64,000 nucleotides of DNA from Siphonodentalium dalli (Eukaryota; Mollusca; Scaphopoda; Gadilida; Siphonodentaliidae): positions 13,905,287-13,969,286 of the forward strand of contig CP136061.1 of NCBI GenBank assembly GCA_032622095.1, in the 5' to 3' direction. Each line of letters begins with the position of its first letter. Position 1 is the stretch's first letter. Below, in pieces: positions 13,136-25,223 of this stretch. Both the position numbers and the translations under genes were made by a program. A model generated the notes under the pieces. The model made no database searches, was not told the origin of the DNA, and saw nothing but the letters and a program-made list of their open reading frames with translations.

Positions 13136-13690
13136 ATACCTTTAACGGTAATATCTAGTTTGGTGAAGTTTCAAATCGCACCGATCACCATATGCCAGAT
13201 GGCACCCTATACCGATTTCTGTAAATACGAAACGCTCTCTAAACGATGTTGACCCCAATTTAGGCCGACCCGCCAAAATTCAAGAATGGAACAAGTCAAT
13301 CCCGAAAACACACCTACTAGGCATACATAATCCGTTTTCAGATGGCTTTTAACAAGCCAAAAGTGCAAAATGACATAAGGAATCCAACTAATTATCGAAC
13401 TTCGTTGCTCATAAAATCCAAAAGATACATAACCATCTCCTGTCAGGTCCCAAAATACTTAATTTTACACATTAAATATTGTGAAATTTCGAACAATTTA
13501 CATACGAGGCGGCATCCGTCATCAAGTTGAAGGATGCATACCGAGACATTGGTAGACTGGTTCCACGGCAAAAATTAAGTTCCAACGGATTAACTCCTCT
13601 TCTGCCGTAATTTCGCTTTCGTTTTCATAATTATTTAAGTTTTCTCAAATCATTAGCGTTTTTTAAGTTCCGCCGGCGTGAAATAAATAC
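13136..13690. other. intergenic, no supported gene
   Basis: Nothing is recognised apart from a Ser/Thr-poor 62-codon open frame at 13342-13530 without domain features. Confidence 0.4.
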
Positions 13691-13691
13691 A

Positions 13692-13860
13692 GAACTGTAT
13701 TCCCGTTGGAACTGTTAATTTTTCCTGCACTCGATCGATTTTGGCGGAAGGATAATATTTAATTCGAAGCCTGCGGATTCTCTTTCAATATTATCCTTCT
13801 GCCAAAATCATTCTCGTGCAGGAAAAAAGGACAGTTCGAACAAGAATGCTGTTCTGTCTA
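13692..13860. repeat. imperfect palindrome (foldback)
   Basis: CAGAACTGTATTC...TTTTTCCTGCAC...TTGGCGGAAGGATAATATT is followed by its inverted counterpart AATATTATCCTTCTGCCAA...GTGCAGGAAAAAA...AATGCTGTTCTG. The arms are about 70 bp around a ~25-base loop, typical of a short foldback MITE. Confidence 0.65.
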
Positions 13861-15192
13861 TATATTATACAAATACGTACTAATACATAATACTACGCAT
13901 AGTAAATGTCACATATATTCGATACATGGAAAATACGTGATATCTCCATATCTGTGAACCGCGCTAATGATTACTAGTCGTAGAGCGAAGTTCAAGAGCT
14001 TTGTGTGGATACCATAAACATTATACCGTATAACTCTGTAAGAATTCCTCTCGAAAGTTCTACAGAATAATTACCACTGAATCGGTGACAATTCTCATGA
14101 ACATTTTTCACGGAATCAATGTCTCCATATATTCTGACGGGTTTCATCTCTCAGCAAAGAACAATAACTCTAAAACATATCAAACGTTTAACCCCAGATG
14201 TGTATACAGATATACCACACCATATTCTCGCCTTACTCCTCGACTATAATGGCGATCGGCCAACCTATTATGACAGTTTAGATACCCAACTAGTGAAATA
14301 TATGGATGGTAACTATAAAAAAATAAATAAAAGCTATCAAATTTTTCCAGCACTGACATTCTAAAGTATCTTATCCACTTTATGAACTACCTAAGCGGTT
14401 CAATTTCAATATTGGTTATAATAAATCAACATCAGCCCATAGACATGGTGTTACCTTACATTTTGGAATTCGAAAGCTGTACGGGTGGATTAATACCTAC
14501 GTTCGTTGTATTACCACCCTACCTAACCGAGCAGTTTGTGTGGAGTTAGAACACTTCATCGGGCAGTCAAAGCTGAAGGATCTCACAAAATCAGTCGCGA
14601 GAAAATACGTAATTGGGCAAATAATTTTTGGGCCGAAACAAAAAAATCGGTCGAAAATAGCTAATGTTATGAAATTGACCAGGTCGACGCCTGAATTGTT
14701 CAAACCCACCTCGGCAATTGAGTTTGAGTCGAGGATGAAAACAATAGGGAAATTGGCGGAAAATGTTTGGCCCATGTGGCTATGAACGAACATACCGGAC
14801 ATTCACTTATATTTTTCGAACCGAGCACTGCTCGGACCACTTTTCGACACACGTTTTCAAAATAAGCTCTAGTTTGCCAGTTGTAGGAGTTCGCAGATCA
14901 ACAGCGCCGCATTCGGTCATCACGGAGCTAGACAATAGAGTACTATATACATAGCTATCTGGTCTTTTTATTTTATTATGGTACAGTTTGGCAGATAACT
15001 TTTGAGAAACATGAGTTAATAATATATGGAATTGAAGCATGGAATATATTTATTTATGTCATATTATCTTAATTTGTCATAAGGATAATCTCATTCGTTA
15101 ACTGGTACTCATATAATCGGGGAGATGGATGGCACGTTGTTAAGTGGACGACTGACCACTGAGTGATCTGCATGTGTTTTATCTTTTCTCAG
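13861..15192. other. upstream of HSPA12-like exon, no exon recognised
   Basis: I looked for the N-terminal Hsp70/HSPA12 exon with the phosphate-1 loop in this stretch and did not find it. Open frames at 14119-14364 and 14540-14785 have no recognisable domain; the latter has an antisense open frame of similar length. Confidence 0.4.
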
Positions 15193-15533
15193 GTAGAACA
15201 GCTGAAAGTACTCTTATCAATAGAATATTAAAGAAAGTGAAGGAATGGTTTGGAAAAGCAACTGTTGATGAAGAATTCGTGACCCTCCTCGATAAACTGT
15301 TTGGCGAAGATGTTTGGAAAGAGTTCGAATCAAAAAGCGTGAAGGATTATGCATATTTGATAAAACAACTTACAATACCACAAGGGACAGACAAATCAAA
15401 TTTTAAAACTACAATAATGATACCTGCGACATTAATGATGTTATTTGACACGATAACGGGGAAGGATCTAAAGAAACGTACAGCGGATTTGTGGCAAGAA
15501 CGCTGTGCAAGATATAAATTAGATACACTCTGA
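15193..15533 (+). pseudogene. HSPA12-like Hsp70 ATPase fragment, single exon
   Basis: The frame follows a good splice acceptor (TTTATCTTTTCTCAG, exon from 15193, phase 1) and runs about 113 codons to TGA. It resembles the middle of the atypical Hsp70 family HSPA12. GRTAES lies where the family has its Gly-rich phosphate-2 loop, followed by FGKATVDEEF (family: GGTxVDxxF) and LLDKLFGEDVWKEF (family: lhGxxVhxxF). A KQL...F segment, a hydrophobic IMIPATLMMLF strand and a TGKDLKK segment complete the match. HSPA12 proteins are cytosolic ATP-binding chaperone relatives and are expanded in bivalves. The loop is degenerate (Arg for Gly) and about ten residues between it and VDEEF are missing. The frame ends well before the family C-terminus, and no partner exon was found upstream. 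I therefore call it a relic or partial gene. The family call rests on residue pattern only. Confidence 0.6.
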
Positions 15534-15590
15534 TTCAAATCAAATGGAAATCAAATATTATAAAGTGCACATTGTATAATTATACAGATA

Positions 15591-15593
<3 letters not shown>

Positions 15594-15646
<53 letters not shown>

Positions 15647-15647
15647 G
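15594..15647. repeat. (TA)n microsatellite
   Basis: An almost uninterrupted TA dinucleotide run of about 50 bp, 60 bp after the HSPA12-like stop codon. Confidence 0.95.
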
Positions 15648-16295
15648 TAAGAGTGAATGGATCATTGTTGCCACATTTTGGTGTGTTAGGCACACAGCTT
15701 CACTAAAGGGCGTGTTTGGGTACCCACATGTGTTTTAGAACTAATTAATATCAACATTTATCGGCGACGTCTGACGCTATTATATTGATGATTTATATAA
15801 GATAAACCAACAAAGGTCAAGCTTGGTACACAAGAGACTGACGCTTAATGCTGGGTACCAAGAACATACAAATTATGTGACAATGACTCCTTCATCGATA
15901 GTAAGGTAGCAGATGACGAATATGGTGATCCAAGCTGGATCACTGGTAATAGTAGCATAATGATTAATACATAATAACATTTCATTCCGGGTTGATTACT
16001 CGATTAACCACCATTATTACCATGGTTGTTTGAGGATTAATCAACCCCGATCTACACAGGGTAAACATCAATAAGTTAGGAAGAAAGTGTTGTCTTCGTT
16101 TGTTTTGCATTTTGTCATGCAAACAGATCAGTCTGAAAATGTGCATGTCCAATTCTAAGATGTGACACATCATATGTTTCAAATTTGGGCTAATATTAGC
16201 GTGTGAGTGAACAGTTGTAAATCCGCAAAACGAGTGACCGATGCACACATAAACGACGGGTCTTATATATATATCTCCAGGAGGGGGCAAACAAA
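15648..16295. other. intergenic, no supported gene
   Basis: A small hairpin-like match (GATTAACCACCATTATTACC / AACCATGG...GGATTAATC) lies near 16003-16050. The 119-codon minus frame at 15982-16341 has no domain features. Confidence 0.4.
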
Positions 16296-16299
16296 TTGA

Positions 16300-16570
16300 T
16301 GAAAATGTGATGAATTTAATTGTGTGGTATAAAGATGCCAACGTGTTTCCGTTCGGGTCAGGGGCGCGAGGAGGGAGAGGGGCAATGACATCGATTTTAA
16401 AGAATATTGTTTGCCGTTGATTTCCAACAAATTAATATATAATCATCCCCATGATATGGGGAGTAAAATCGTGTGGTTCAAAGATGCCAAAGACTAGACT
16501 AGTGTTTCCGTTTGAGTCAGGGGCGGGGTGGAAAAGGGCACCAAATATATACAAATGCTGTTCGTGGCTG
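16300..16570 (+). repeat. two-copy duplication (~150 bp)
   Basis: GTGTGGT-T-AAAGATGCCAA followed by GTGTTTCCGTT-G-GTCAGGGGC occurs at about 16320 and 16472. The second copy has a small local insertion (GACTAGACTAG). Confidence 0.6.
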
Positions 16571-16639
16571 ATTTACACCAAATGTATATCAGAGTTACCG
16601 GCGTTCCTCATGTGACATATTCCGTTTTGTGAAATATTA

Positions 16640-17480
16640 TGGGGATAGAAAGTACTCTTGTTCAAAGTAGTTATTGCCACCCCCCCGAAACATTTCGGAG
16701 GACTATTATAGTCAGCATGTCCGTCCGTATGTCCGTCCGTATCTCCGTCGTTCATCCGTGTTGTCCGGATCATAACTTCAACATTTTTACATGAATATGA
16801 ATTCTATGAATTTGGTATGTCGTTGATATTTAATAACACACATGTCAAAATCGAACTGGTCACGGTCCGATTATTTTCGACGGAGTTATGCCACTGTGTT
16901 GACTTAGAATTCGTAGTTGTTTGGATTGTTCGGTTGATAGCTTGAGCAATATTCAACAGTATTTCTTGGAATTTTGTACGTAGGTCACATTGGAAACACA
17001 GGCGTAGTTCGATTTTGATAATTCCTGATATATTGCTGACAGAGTTATCAGCCGGAGGAGTTATGCCCCTTAGAACATAGCAATCAAAATGATTGGGTTG
17101 TCCGTATGATAACATATTCAATGCTCTACATAATTTCTTGATAACTGGTATGTGGTTCACGTTTGAGAAAACGCAGTTCATGTTCGAAAATGGATGACGA
17201 GTTGCGCCTCGTTATAGACTTATAAATAATTTATGTTTGAGTTGTCTTGATTATAATTTGAACAATGTATAACAGAATTTCTCAACAGTTGGCAAATGGT
17301 CAAGTTCGAATATAGAAATCATAATGTTTGTGTTTCTAACTGATAACTTATCAAACTTCAAAAGTTTGTTTTGATATTTGGTATGTGAAAGAAAACATTT
17401 GAGAACACATTGGCATCGTTAAGTTGGAATCACATTTTTACGAGAATTTCACTTATTTGTTCTTAACATCTCTTTAACGA
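16640..17480. repeat. degenerate mollusc-type dispersed repeat
   Basis: The block begins with a C-run, a short hairpin (CCGAAACATTTCGG) and CCGTCCGTATGTCCGTCCG. It continues as loosely periodic copies of CATAACTT-AACA, TTTGGTATGT and GAGTTATG at irregular spacing. The same style of sequence forms the tandem block at 22190-23460. It is noncoding; long frames crossing it, such as 16804-17181 minus, are by-products. Confidence 0.55.
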
Positions 17481-17544
17481 CAAATGTATTTCTCATAAAT
17501 GTTATACGCAAATGTTAACACAAAATATCATTCTTATACATGCA

Positions 17545-17725
17545 TGGATTATGTGTGGTGAAAAACATTGTCTGCCGTTTGTTTAGTGTGATTAATTCAT
17601 CCTGAGTTGAGAAGTAAATATTTACAATTGCCTGTACTTTAGACAAAATGTTGTGTGAACTGGTACAATCGACGTGGAATTCTCGGTACTAGCAGATTAT
17701 TGTCACATTCGTCCACACTGGATAA
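17545..17725 (+). repeat. dispersed repeat shared with 60290-60440
   Basis: GCATGGATTA, CTGCCGTTTG, GTGATTAATTC, GAGTTG-GAAG and TTTACAATT occur in the same order and spacing at about 60293-60440, clearly diverged. Confidence 0.5.
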
Positions 17726-17869
17726 AGCCTGAGTAATCAATCATCAAGTTGAGTCCCAACATGTCATTAAAATTTAACCAAATATTTTATATGGCATTCT
17801 ATTGGAAATATTGTTTTGAATTCATTTTACTGTCGCAACCCTGTCCTTAACTCGGTAGATATGTCCATG

Positions 17870-18545
17870 TTTGGTACAAAAACTATACAATATGCATTCT
17901 AACCGAGTGACGGAGGTTACAAGTGAAAATCCGACATGTTTTTGTCACGAAGTTACAACTGCTTATTACAGAATAACTAGAAAAATTAAAATATATGACC
18001 TATCATTGTTACAAAAGGGTTACAAAGTTACATTTGGAAGTCATTTAAAACGCGACGTGTTTTTTTTGTTGTCACAAAGTTACATTTAGAAGTCGTTCAA
18101 AATGCGACGTGTTTTTTCTCACAAAGTTACATTTGGAAGTCGTTTAAATAATGCGACGCTTTTTGTCACAAAGTTACCACTGCTAATCAGAGAAAAACTC
18201 CAACTAGAGAAATGAAAATATTTCACCAATCCTTCTTAAAAATGGGTTACAACGTTGCATTCGGAAGTCGATTAAAATACCTTGTAACCCTTTTTAACAA
18301 GAATAGCGGAAATATTTTAATTTTTGTAGTTATTCACAGATAAACGTTTGTAACTATGTGACAAAAAACAGGTCGGTTTTTTTAAACGACTTTCAAATGT
18401 ATCTCTGAAATCCCTTTGTGACAAGGATAGGTGAAAAATGTCCATTTTCTTGTTCGAGTTATTCTCTGATAAGCATTTGAAACTTGAAAAAAACAAACAA
18501 TTATGTCGCATTTTTTAAACGTCTTCCAAATTTAACTCTAAATGC
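17870..18545. repeat. tandem and inverted repeat cluster
   Basis: On the plus strand, TCACAAAGTTACATTTGGAA plus GTCGTTTAAAA-GCGACGTG recurs about four times between 17925 and 18180. From 18310 to 18545 the same motif appears inverted (TTTAAACGACTTTCAAATGT, TGTGACAAA). The arrangement is a foldback made from a short tandem array. Confidence 0.6.
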
Positions 18546-18689
18546 AAAAATAATAAAAATACAACGCATTTGTAACCAGGTTACTGGTCGGAGCTAGCAC
18601 ACGAGCAAACGTTGAGTAACTGGTTACACATGCGTCAAACATTTTTTCCTGCTCCAAAATATGTCATAATTATATGGAACTCAGAGACC

Positions 18690-19935
18690 ACTTGTAGAAT
18701 TTTCGAACCATAACTTTCGATGAATCAACCACTGGTATTAGGCCCAAATGTTTTTCTTAATTTAATCTAAATCTCGGAAAGGTAAGTATCAAGGCTGATA
18801 GTGAAACTAGGAGGTCAAAAAATCATCCTCACAAAAGCTAATTTTTTATCAAATTGATCTGGAATTCTAGCATTATGTACCCAAGTAATCATATTTTGTG
18901 TTAAAGTTTAGCTTTCCGTCGTACTTTAAACATGTGAGTATAGAAAATAATTCGAAGTTGCCAATGAAATTGATTTGTTGGTACAAAAAACGTCCGTCCA
19001 ATAAAAAATAAAAAAATCAAATAATCTAACCCCTAAATCACCGAAATCTATAATATTATCATAAAACTAAATAGCCCTATTGTCAAACAGACGTTGTTTC
19101 ATGAAGTACAGCTAATTTTGGGGTGGTACTCAACATACATCGTGTTTAAAAACGATTTATGTTCTTTCTTTTCGTCAGTTTGACAGATTTATATTCCCGG
19201 GAAGTCATTTTGCAAAACTGAAAGCGAAACTAACTTGAACTTTATTAAATTAATTTTAATATCTCTTTTTTAATTGATATCCGGCATTCTTAATGACAAA
19301 AATCATGCGGTGGATATATAATAACCACTAGATAAGGAATTTGATAAAACATTATTTTCTATGGATGTAATATTATTTTATTTTGGAATCATTTACGGCA
19401 GCGTTTCTCGAGTTTGTTTCGCACTTTCAAAATGGCCTCCCGAGAATAGAATCATGTTAAACTGACGAGAAAAAAAGACAAAAATCGTTATTAAACCCGA
19501 TGTATGTTGAGTACCACACCCAAATTAGCTGAAACAACGTATGTTTGACAATAGCGCTATTTAGTTTGATGATTAGAGTATAAATTTCGGTGCTGTTAGA
19601 TTGTTAGATTTTTTTGATTTTTTATTGGACGGACGTTTTGGGTACCAACCAAATAGATTTGATTTATCAACTTTAAATGTTTTTTTATGTTCACTAATCT
19701 CAAATACGACGGCGAACCAAACTTTTTTGAAAACTATGATTATTTGGTCACATAGTGCTGCAAATACACATCAATAAAAATTTAAATGTTGCTTTTGTAG
19801 GGAAAAATGCTGACCTCTATCAAAAATGAGATAGATACCTTTCCGTGATTTTGATTAAATTAAACAAAAATAGTTTTGTGCCTAATACCTGTGGAATCAA
19901 CAAGGCTTTATCTATTATGATGCCCATGTAGTTCT
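18690..19935. mobile_element. 1.25 kb foldback element
   Basis: Left-arm landmarks return inverted in the right arm in mirror order. TTAGGCCCAAATGTTTTTCT pairs with sequence around 19868-19890; CGTCCGTCCAATAAAAAATA near 18990 pairs with TATTGGACGG near 19625. GGTGGTACTCAACATACATC at 19120 pairs with GATGTATGTTGAGTACCAC at 19499. TTCGTCAGTTTGAC at 19172 pairs with TTAAACTGACGAG at 19458. Arms are about 500 bp around a ~270-base centre with no gene. Arm divergence makes it older than the 36-44 kb palindrome. Confidence 0.75.
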
Positions 19936-20355
19936 CCACCCCAATGGACGGTCTGCCAACTTTCAACCATACTAATTCTGGTGCTCTACCTTAATCCAAT
20001 CCCTGTCTAATGGCACAACGTTTGAAACCTTGCACCTCACCCTCAATGCTTATTTTCTATGATATTTCTATATTGATCTGTCAAACGTGGGAGAAATCGG
20101 CGACAAATTATTATTGCTATTAATGTTGTTGTTATTGCTATCCATACCTGGCCCTTACAGGCCACGTGGTCATCTTTATCCACACTATTAGATTTCCTCG
20201 CATTATGGATATGGCTATGTGTAGGTTTGGTAGAAAACGGCAACAACACATATTATTATATACATGTATTTGGTGCCCATCCATAACTCGAACGGCACCA
20301 ATTTGGTGTCTTAAAATTTAAACCACACCAATAGATTCATCGTATCATGGAGACT
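19936..20355. other. intergenic, nothing recognised
   Basis: No gene, repeat array or inverted end is visible. Confidence 0.45.
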
Positions 20356-20358
20356 TAA

Positions 20359-20485
20359 AAAATAACTCTTGTTTCGATTAAGGCTTTGCGGTTATAAAGA
20401 AATGTTTAGCGTTTAACTCAGTAATAGAAAATGTATAACTGTTCGGTTATAACTCATAACCTTAATCGAAACAAGAGTTATTTCC
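20359..20485. mobile_element. short MITE-like TIR element
   Basis: ATAACTCTTGTTTCGATTAA at 20362 returns as its exact reverse complement at 20462-20481, and the match continues a few bases on each side. About 80 bases lie between the arms. No target duplication is evident, so the superfamily is open. Confidence 0.7.
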
Positions 20486-20489
20486 TATG

Positions 20490-21245
20490 ATTTAATCCGT
20501 CAGTTCACAAGATAACCTCCAAAAGTAGAAGTTAGAAGGATAACGAGCGTAACATTGAGACAATTTTCTAGGGAAAAGACACGTGAACTTGAAAGAGACA
20601 CCTGTCACTCAAAACTTTGGCTTATCGTTGATCACGTCGCCTCGAAAATTTCGCGTTTTTTATTGGTTTATGGCAACTCGTCACGCATTGCGAGGCACCG
20701 AACAGCTGCAGTGGCACGTTGGATTGATATTCTACCGCGGTGGCACAAACCCTTGTTATATTCAATTTCCATGTTTCATTTCTTTGCAAATGTTCCATCT
20801 TGTTGATGTGTCTGGTTACTTGTGCACTGAATATTAGCATCTAGTTATTGTCAATACAGTTATACCCGAAGGACATATGATGCAGCACCGAATTTTCATG
20901 TTAATTCATAGGAAGCATCGAAAATTTTCCATGTACATTTTTGAGGCACGCGGTATAGGCGTGGAAACTCGGCGCTGCTGTAATTTCTGTAGCGGGAAAG
21001 TAATAAAGGCATTTAAGTTATCGAGAAATAATCTAAAGGGCAAAGTGTGTGGCAGCCTATTGTTTTACAGTATTCTGTGGATTGACAGCTTATCATTATG
21101 ATTAAATTATGATTATAGATACAATCGATGGAAATCGGCGACATAAAATATCTGTTTTGGTTTTGGTTCCCCTCTCCGTTTCCGACCTTGAATCGAAGGC
21201 AACACTTTGGCAATTCAAAAACCACAAAATTAGACCCTTCATATC
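20490..21245. other. intergenic, no supported gene
   Basis: Three overlapping short open frames occur on both strands at 20555-20840. Their mutual overlap argues against coding, and no domain is seen. Confidence 0.4.
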
Positions 21246-21505
21246 ATTGAAATGATCTATATCTATATTTGAGATGATCTATATCGATATTTGAGATGTT
21301 CTATATCTATATTTGTGATGTTCTATATCTATATTTGTGATGTTCTATATCTATATTTGAGATGATCTATATCTATATTTGTGATGTTCTATATCGATAT
21401 TTGAGATGATCTATATCTATATTTGAGATGATCTATATCTATATTTGTGATGTTCTATATCTATATTTGTGATGTACTATATCTATATTTGAGATGTTCT
21501 ATATC
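21246..21505 (+). repeat. 22-bp tandem array, about 12 copies
   Basis: Unit GATCTATATCTATATTTGAG plus AT, with period 22 (starts at 21254 and 21276). Variants alternate GATG/TTCT and GAG/GTG. It is a simple AT-rich minisatellite. Confidence 0.9.
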
Positions 21506-22189
21506 ACTTGGCCCTCCGTTAGAATCACGTTTTCACAACAATATTATGATTTGGTACACCTGACACTATGTTATGTTGTGCATATCGTTATACAATGGGT
21601 TTAATGAATGGAACAAGGGTTGGACCATGTAATAAAACACTTTCCGCATATGTTGGTGCACCCTTAACGTGTGAATATATTTGAATACATAACTAATCAC
21701 ACATCTTGTCGTCTATCTAGTGTATATCAAGCAATGCTCATTAACCCCAACACGACAACGACAATTTAGGGCACAATATATTACCACCAGTGCATCACGT
21801 CTAACCTTATATGGGTATTATACTATATATTCGTTACACGTACCTGTGGGCTGGACGTCTCAGTTTCAATATAGTAATGCATACACTTAATATTGCTTCT
21901 GCTTTCCTTGAAGCCACACTCACTGAGTCAGTGTGATTTAAAACATAGAGCCACATAGACCCAATGTAGTCATAAACGTATGTACATGTAATCGGTTTTG
22001 CAAATCACCGGAGATTGTCGGACATTGACAATCCACACCCTGCTTAACTATTCTTCAATTTTAATTTGGTAGTGTGCCAGAAGACTGTGTTGGTCTATAA
22101 TTAGTGTTAAAACATATTCAGGTCGTGTTCAGACATAGCTCACATTGCAAAGCTATTAAATGCCTGAAAACATGTCGATTGCATACATG
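21506..22189. other. intergenic, nothing recognised
   Basis: Apart from a small perfect palindrome (CACTCACTGAGTCAGTGTG near 21917-21935) I see no structure or gene. Confidence 0.4.
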
Positions 22190-23460
22190 TACATCGGACC
22201 TGCCAGAAATTTTCTAACAAGAGTTATGGTCCTTGCTGCTATGTATAGCAATGTTATGTCCGTAAGTGCGATAACTTGAACAAACGTCAACCAATTTCAT
22301 TCATGTTTGGTATATGGATCTTTCACAGCATCTCGATCCAGTTTGAAAAAACAGGTTTTCGGACCCCCCCCCTGTGTTACCTATAAGGACTGTTACCCAG
22401 GTAAATATAATTCGACAAACTAAGAGCCATATCAGACAAACTTGGTTTTCGAACTCGATTTGTAGTGTTGTTAAAGATAGCTATACCATACCAGTACTGC
22501 TGTCTGTTTTAATAGTTTTATGCAATGTTATGTCCGATAGGGCGATACATTGAACAGAAGTCAACCAATTTCATTCATATTTGGTATATGGGTAATTCCC
22601 AAAAATAACTTGATCGAGTTCGAAAACCAGGTTTGATCTATTTCCCCCCATAGTTACAAATAAGGACTGTAACTCAGGTATAAATAATAGGACAAACTAT
22701 GAGCTATAAGTCAGGTAAAACATATCGGACAAATTTGGTTTTCGAACTCGATAAGTGTTGCTAAAGATCCCTTTAACATACATGTATAACGGTCGTCCAT
22801 TGAGCAGTTTTGTGCAATGTTATGCCCCATAGGGAGATACATTGAACAAAGGTCAAACGGTTTCATTCATATTTGGTATATGAATCTGTCAGCACAATAC
22901 CTCGATCTAGTTTTTTTACTCGATTTTTTACCTGATTTACGGCCCTTAGTTTGTCAAATTTGAGCTAGTTGATGAAAATTATAGCGAAAACTCGAACAAA
23001 CGTAGTATTGTTAAAGAAACCTATGGCATAACAATTGTCTATGTTAGCAGTGCTATGCAATGGTATGTCCAATAGTTTCATTCATATTTAGTAAATAGCT
23101 CCATCACAACAATATCTTGATCGAATTAAAAACCAGTTTTGTCAGATTCTGTTTACCTGAGTTACGTCCCTTGGTTTATCTGTTTCGAGCAATCTCACGA
23201 CCGTTCGCGTGGTAACCTTAACACACGATAACCGTTTCCATTCATATATGTTATATAATTATACGCCTCTCAGTTTATCAAATTTCATTCATATTCGGTA
23301 TAATTATGAATCGTTCGAAACAATATCTGAATCAAGTTCGAAAATCATGTAGGTTTGTCTGAATTTTGTACCTGACTTATGGCCATTCGTTTGTCTATTT
23401 TTTAAAGCAATTATATGATCGTTACCGCGATTTTAGTGATTCTTAGTCGGACAAATTTAC
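22190..23460 (+). repeat. degenerate ~280-bp tandem repeat
   Basis: TATGTCC--AAGTGCGATA...TTGAACA-A-GTCAACC, AATTTCATTCAT-TTTGGTATATG, then CTCGATC-AGTT and TTACCT-AGTTA-GG-CC recur near 22255, 22530, 22820 and, more decayed, 23050 and 23230. The copies are well diverged. It resembles the unit style at 16640-17480. Confidence 0.7.
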
Positions 23461-25075
23461 TATTATGGTCAAACACGCTATGTGCTACCCTTCTGTTATA
23501 CATATTTAGCTGCAATATGTAATACATGTATATATGCATGGGCTAAATTGTTTTTTTCCTGCTAATTATATTGTCTTTATTTTGCTGTATCCATTGTATA
23601 CCATAACCTATATAGCCTTATATAATCTGAATAAAACATTAACAAGAAAAAACTAATTGTGTTACGAGTGGGAAGTCCTCGGATTCCATTGAATAAAGGG
23701 AAATATATAAAACAATCCAAGTTTGTAATTTATTTAAGAACATACATGTTTAGGTAATACACCCCGGATTCAACATTACCGCTGGTTTTGACCACAATAA
23801 AATGTTAGCACATTCGACATAACCTCATAGGAGTGATAAAGGAATTGTTTGCCAGTCGATGGATCGATGTTTGTTCAGTTGTGTCATCGGAATGATGGGA
23901 TAGCCGTATATTCCATACAGTCCCCCAAACGTTTTGATAGCTCAACATTCGGGCAATATTCTGACCAATTGGAGATATTTTCGGTCAAATTATGGCGATT
24001 TCCGGGCAAATTGAACGATATTTCAGGGGAAAACTGTGACATATTACATTATTTTCACATTTCTGCCCGAATTATACATATTTAATGTTAATTGTTATCT
24101 ATTTATATGTATATTTTGCAAAAACTGTGTTACAACATTATATGTAACAACAATGAGTACACTGTTAGAAAAAAGCCCGTCGCTTTAACGGCCTGAGACC
24201 GCGCAACATCGTTGCCAACCTTTGACCGTTAAACATACGGTCAAGATGTAGCATGTTCCACGGTATAAAACCGTTTAAGAAACTGGCAGATGAATTTGTC
24301 AGTGTAATTGTAAAGTTGTACTTGTAAGTTGGAATTGTAGATGTGTGATCATCCATCACTGCGGCGTCAGTTCTTTGTTTACGGTGTTGTTGTTGTTGTT
24401 TACATTGAAGCTCTTACACTGGTGCGTACAGTACATGTACATGTATATCCTCTCTTGTAAATGTACAAATATAACACTATCAACTGGATTGAACAACCGG
24501 TCATTTTCAACATTCTAATAGCTGCTCGCGTTGTTGTTATTATTGCCACTATTGGTTGACACCGAAGCTCGTGCTAATTGTACCTGTATCCTCTTGCATC
24601 AGTAATTGGACCGATGTGTTGATAGTCACATCGCTGTCAATTTTAACATCAGCATTGAGTCGAATGAAGTCAGGTTACAGCCGACCTCAGATTATGCCAT
24701 GAATCTCTATTCTCCACAATTAAGTGGAAATTGTCAATGATTAAGCCGGTTTTCGCAGAATTGAAACTTGTCCGGTTAACAAAGGAACCGAAATCAGACC
24801 GTCTTAACTAATGTCAACAATTGAAAAGGGAACATCCCCCCAAAAAAAACAATAGTTTGTAATTTGCCTGCGATCAAATACGCAAAATGGCGAATAAAAT
24901 AGGTGAGTGCTAAAGCAGGGAACCTGGACTTGGGATAACATTAATTCGTACTCAAGATAAGACGGATCCGCATAACGCAGAAGGAATGCCGGATCATTGT
25001 ATTGAATACGAACAATCAATGATACATCTTATATATCAGCAGAGTCAGATTCAGTCAAAAGAAGTGGTATATTAA
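23461..25075. other. intergenic, no supported gene
   Basis: A short GTTGTTGTTGTT run lies near 24388. Open frames (23849-24085, 24165-24359, 24804-25019) have no domain features. No element ends are seen. Confidence 0.4.
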
Positions 25076-25076
25076 A

Positions 25077-25195
25077 ATGCCAGCTAAATGAACGATCATC
25101 GTACACGGTAAAAGTGCCAGCTAAATAAACGGCCATCGTACACGGTAAAAGTGCCAGCTAAATAAACAGTCATCGGGCACGGTAAAATGCTAGCT
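25077..25195 (+). repeat. 38-bp tandem repeat, 3 copies
   Basis: TGCCAGCTAAAT-AACG, CATCGTACACGGTAAAA is repeated three times with period about 38-39 bp. Confidence 0.8.
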
Positions 25196-25223
25196 TGTCA
25201 GGCAAACTTGCCAGCGTGCGAAG

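Noticed and set aside
14497-14802. 101-codon minus frame and 81-codon plus frame overlapping each other
   Set aside because: Mutual antisense overlap, no domain. Considered as an upstream HSPA12 exon but lacks the phosphate-1 loop pattern.
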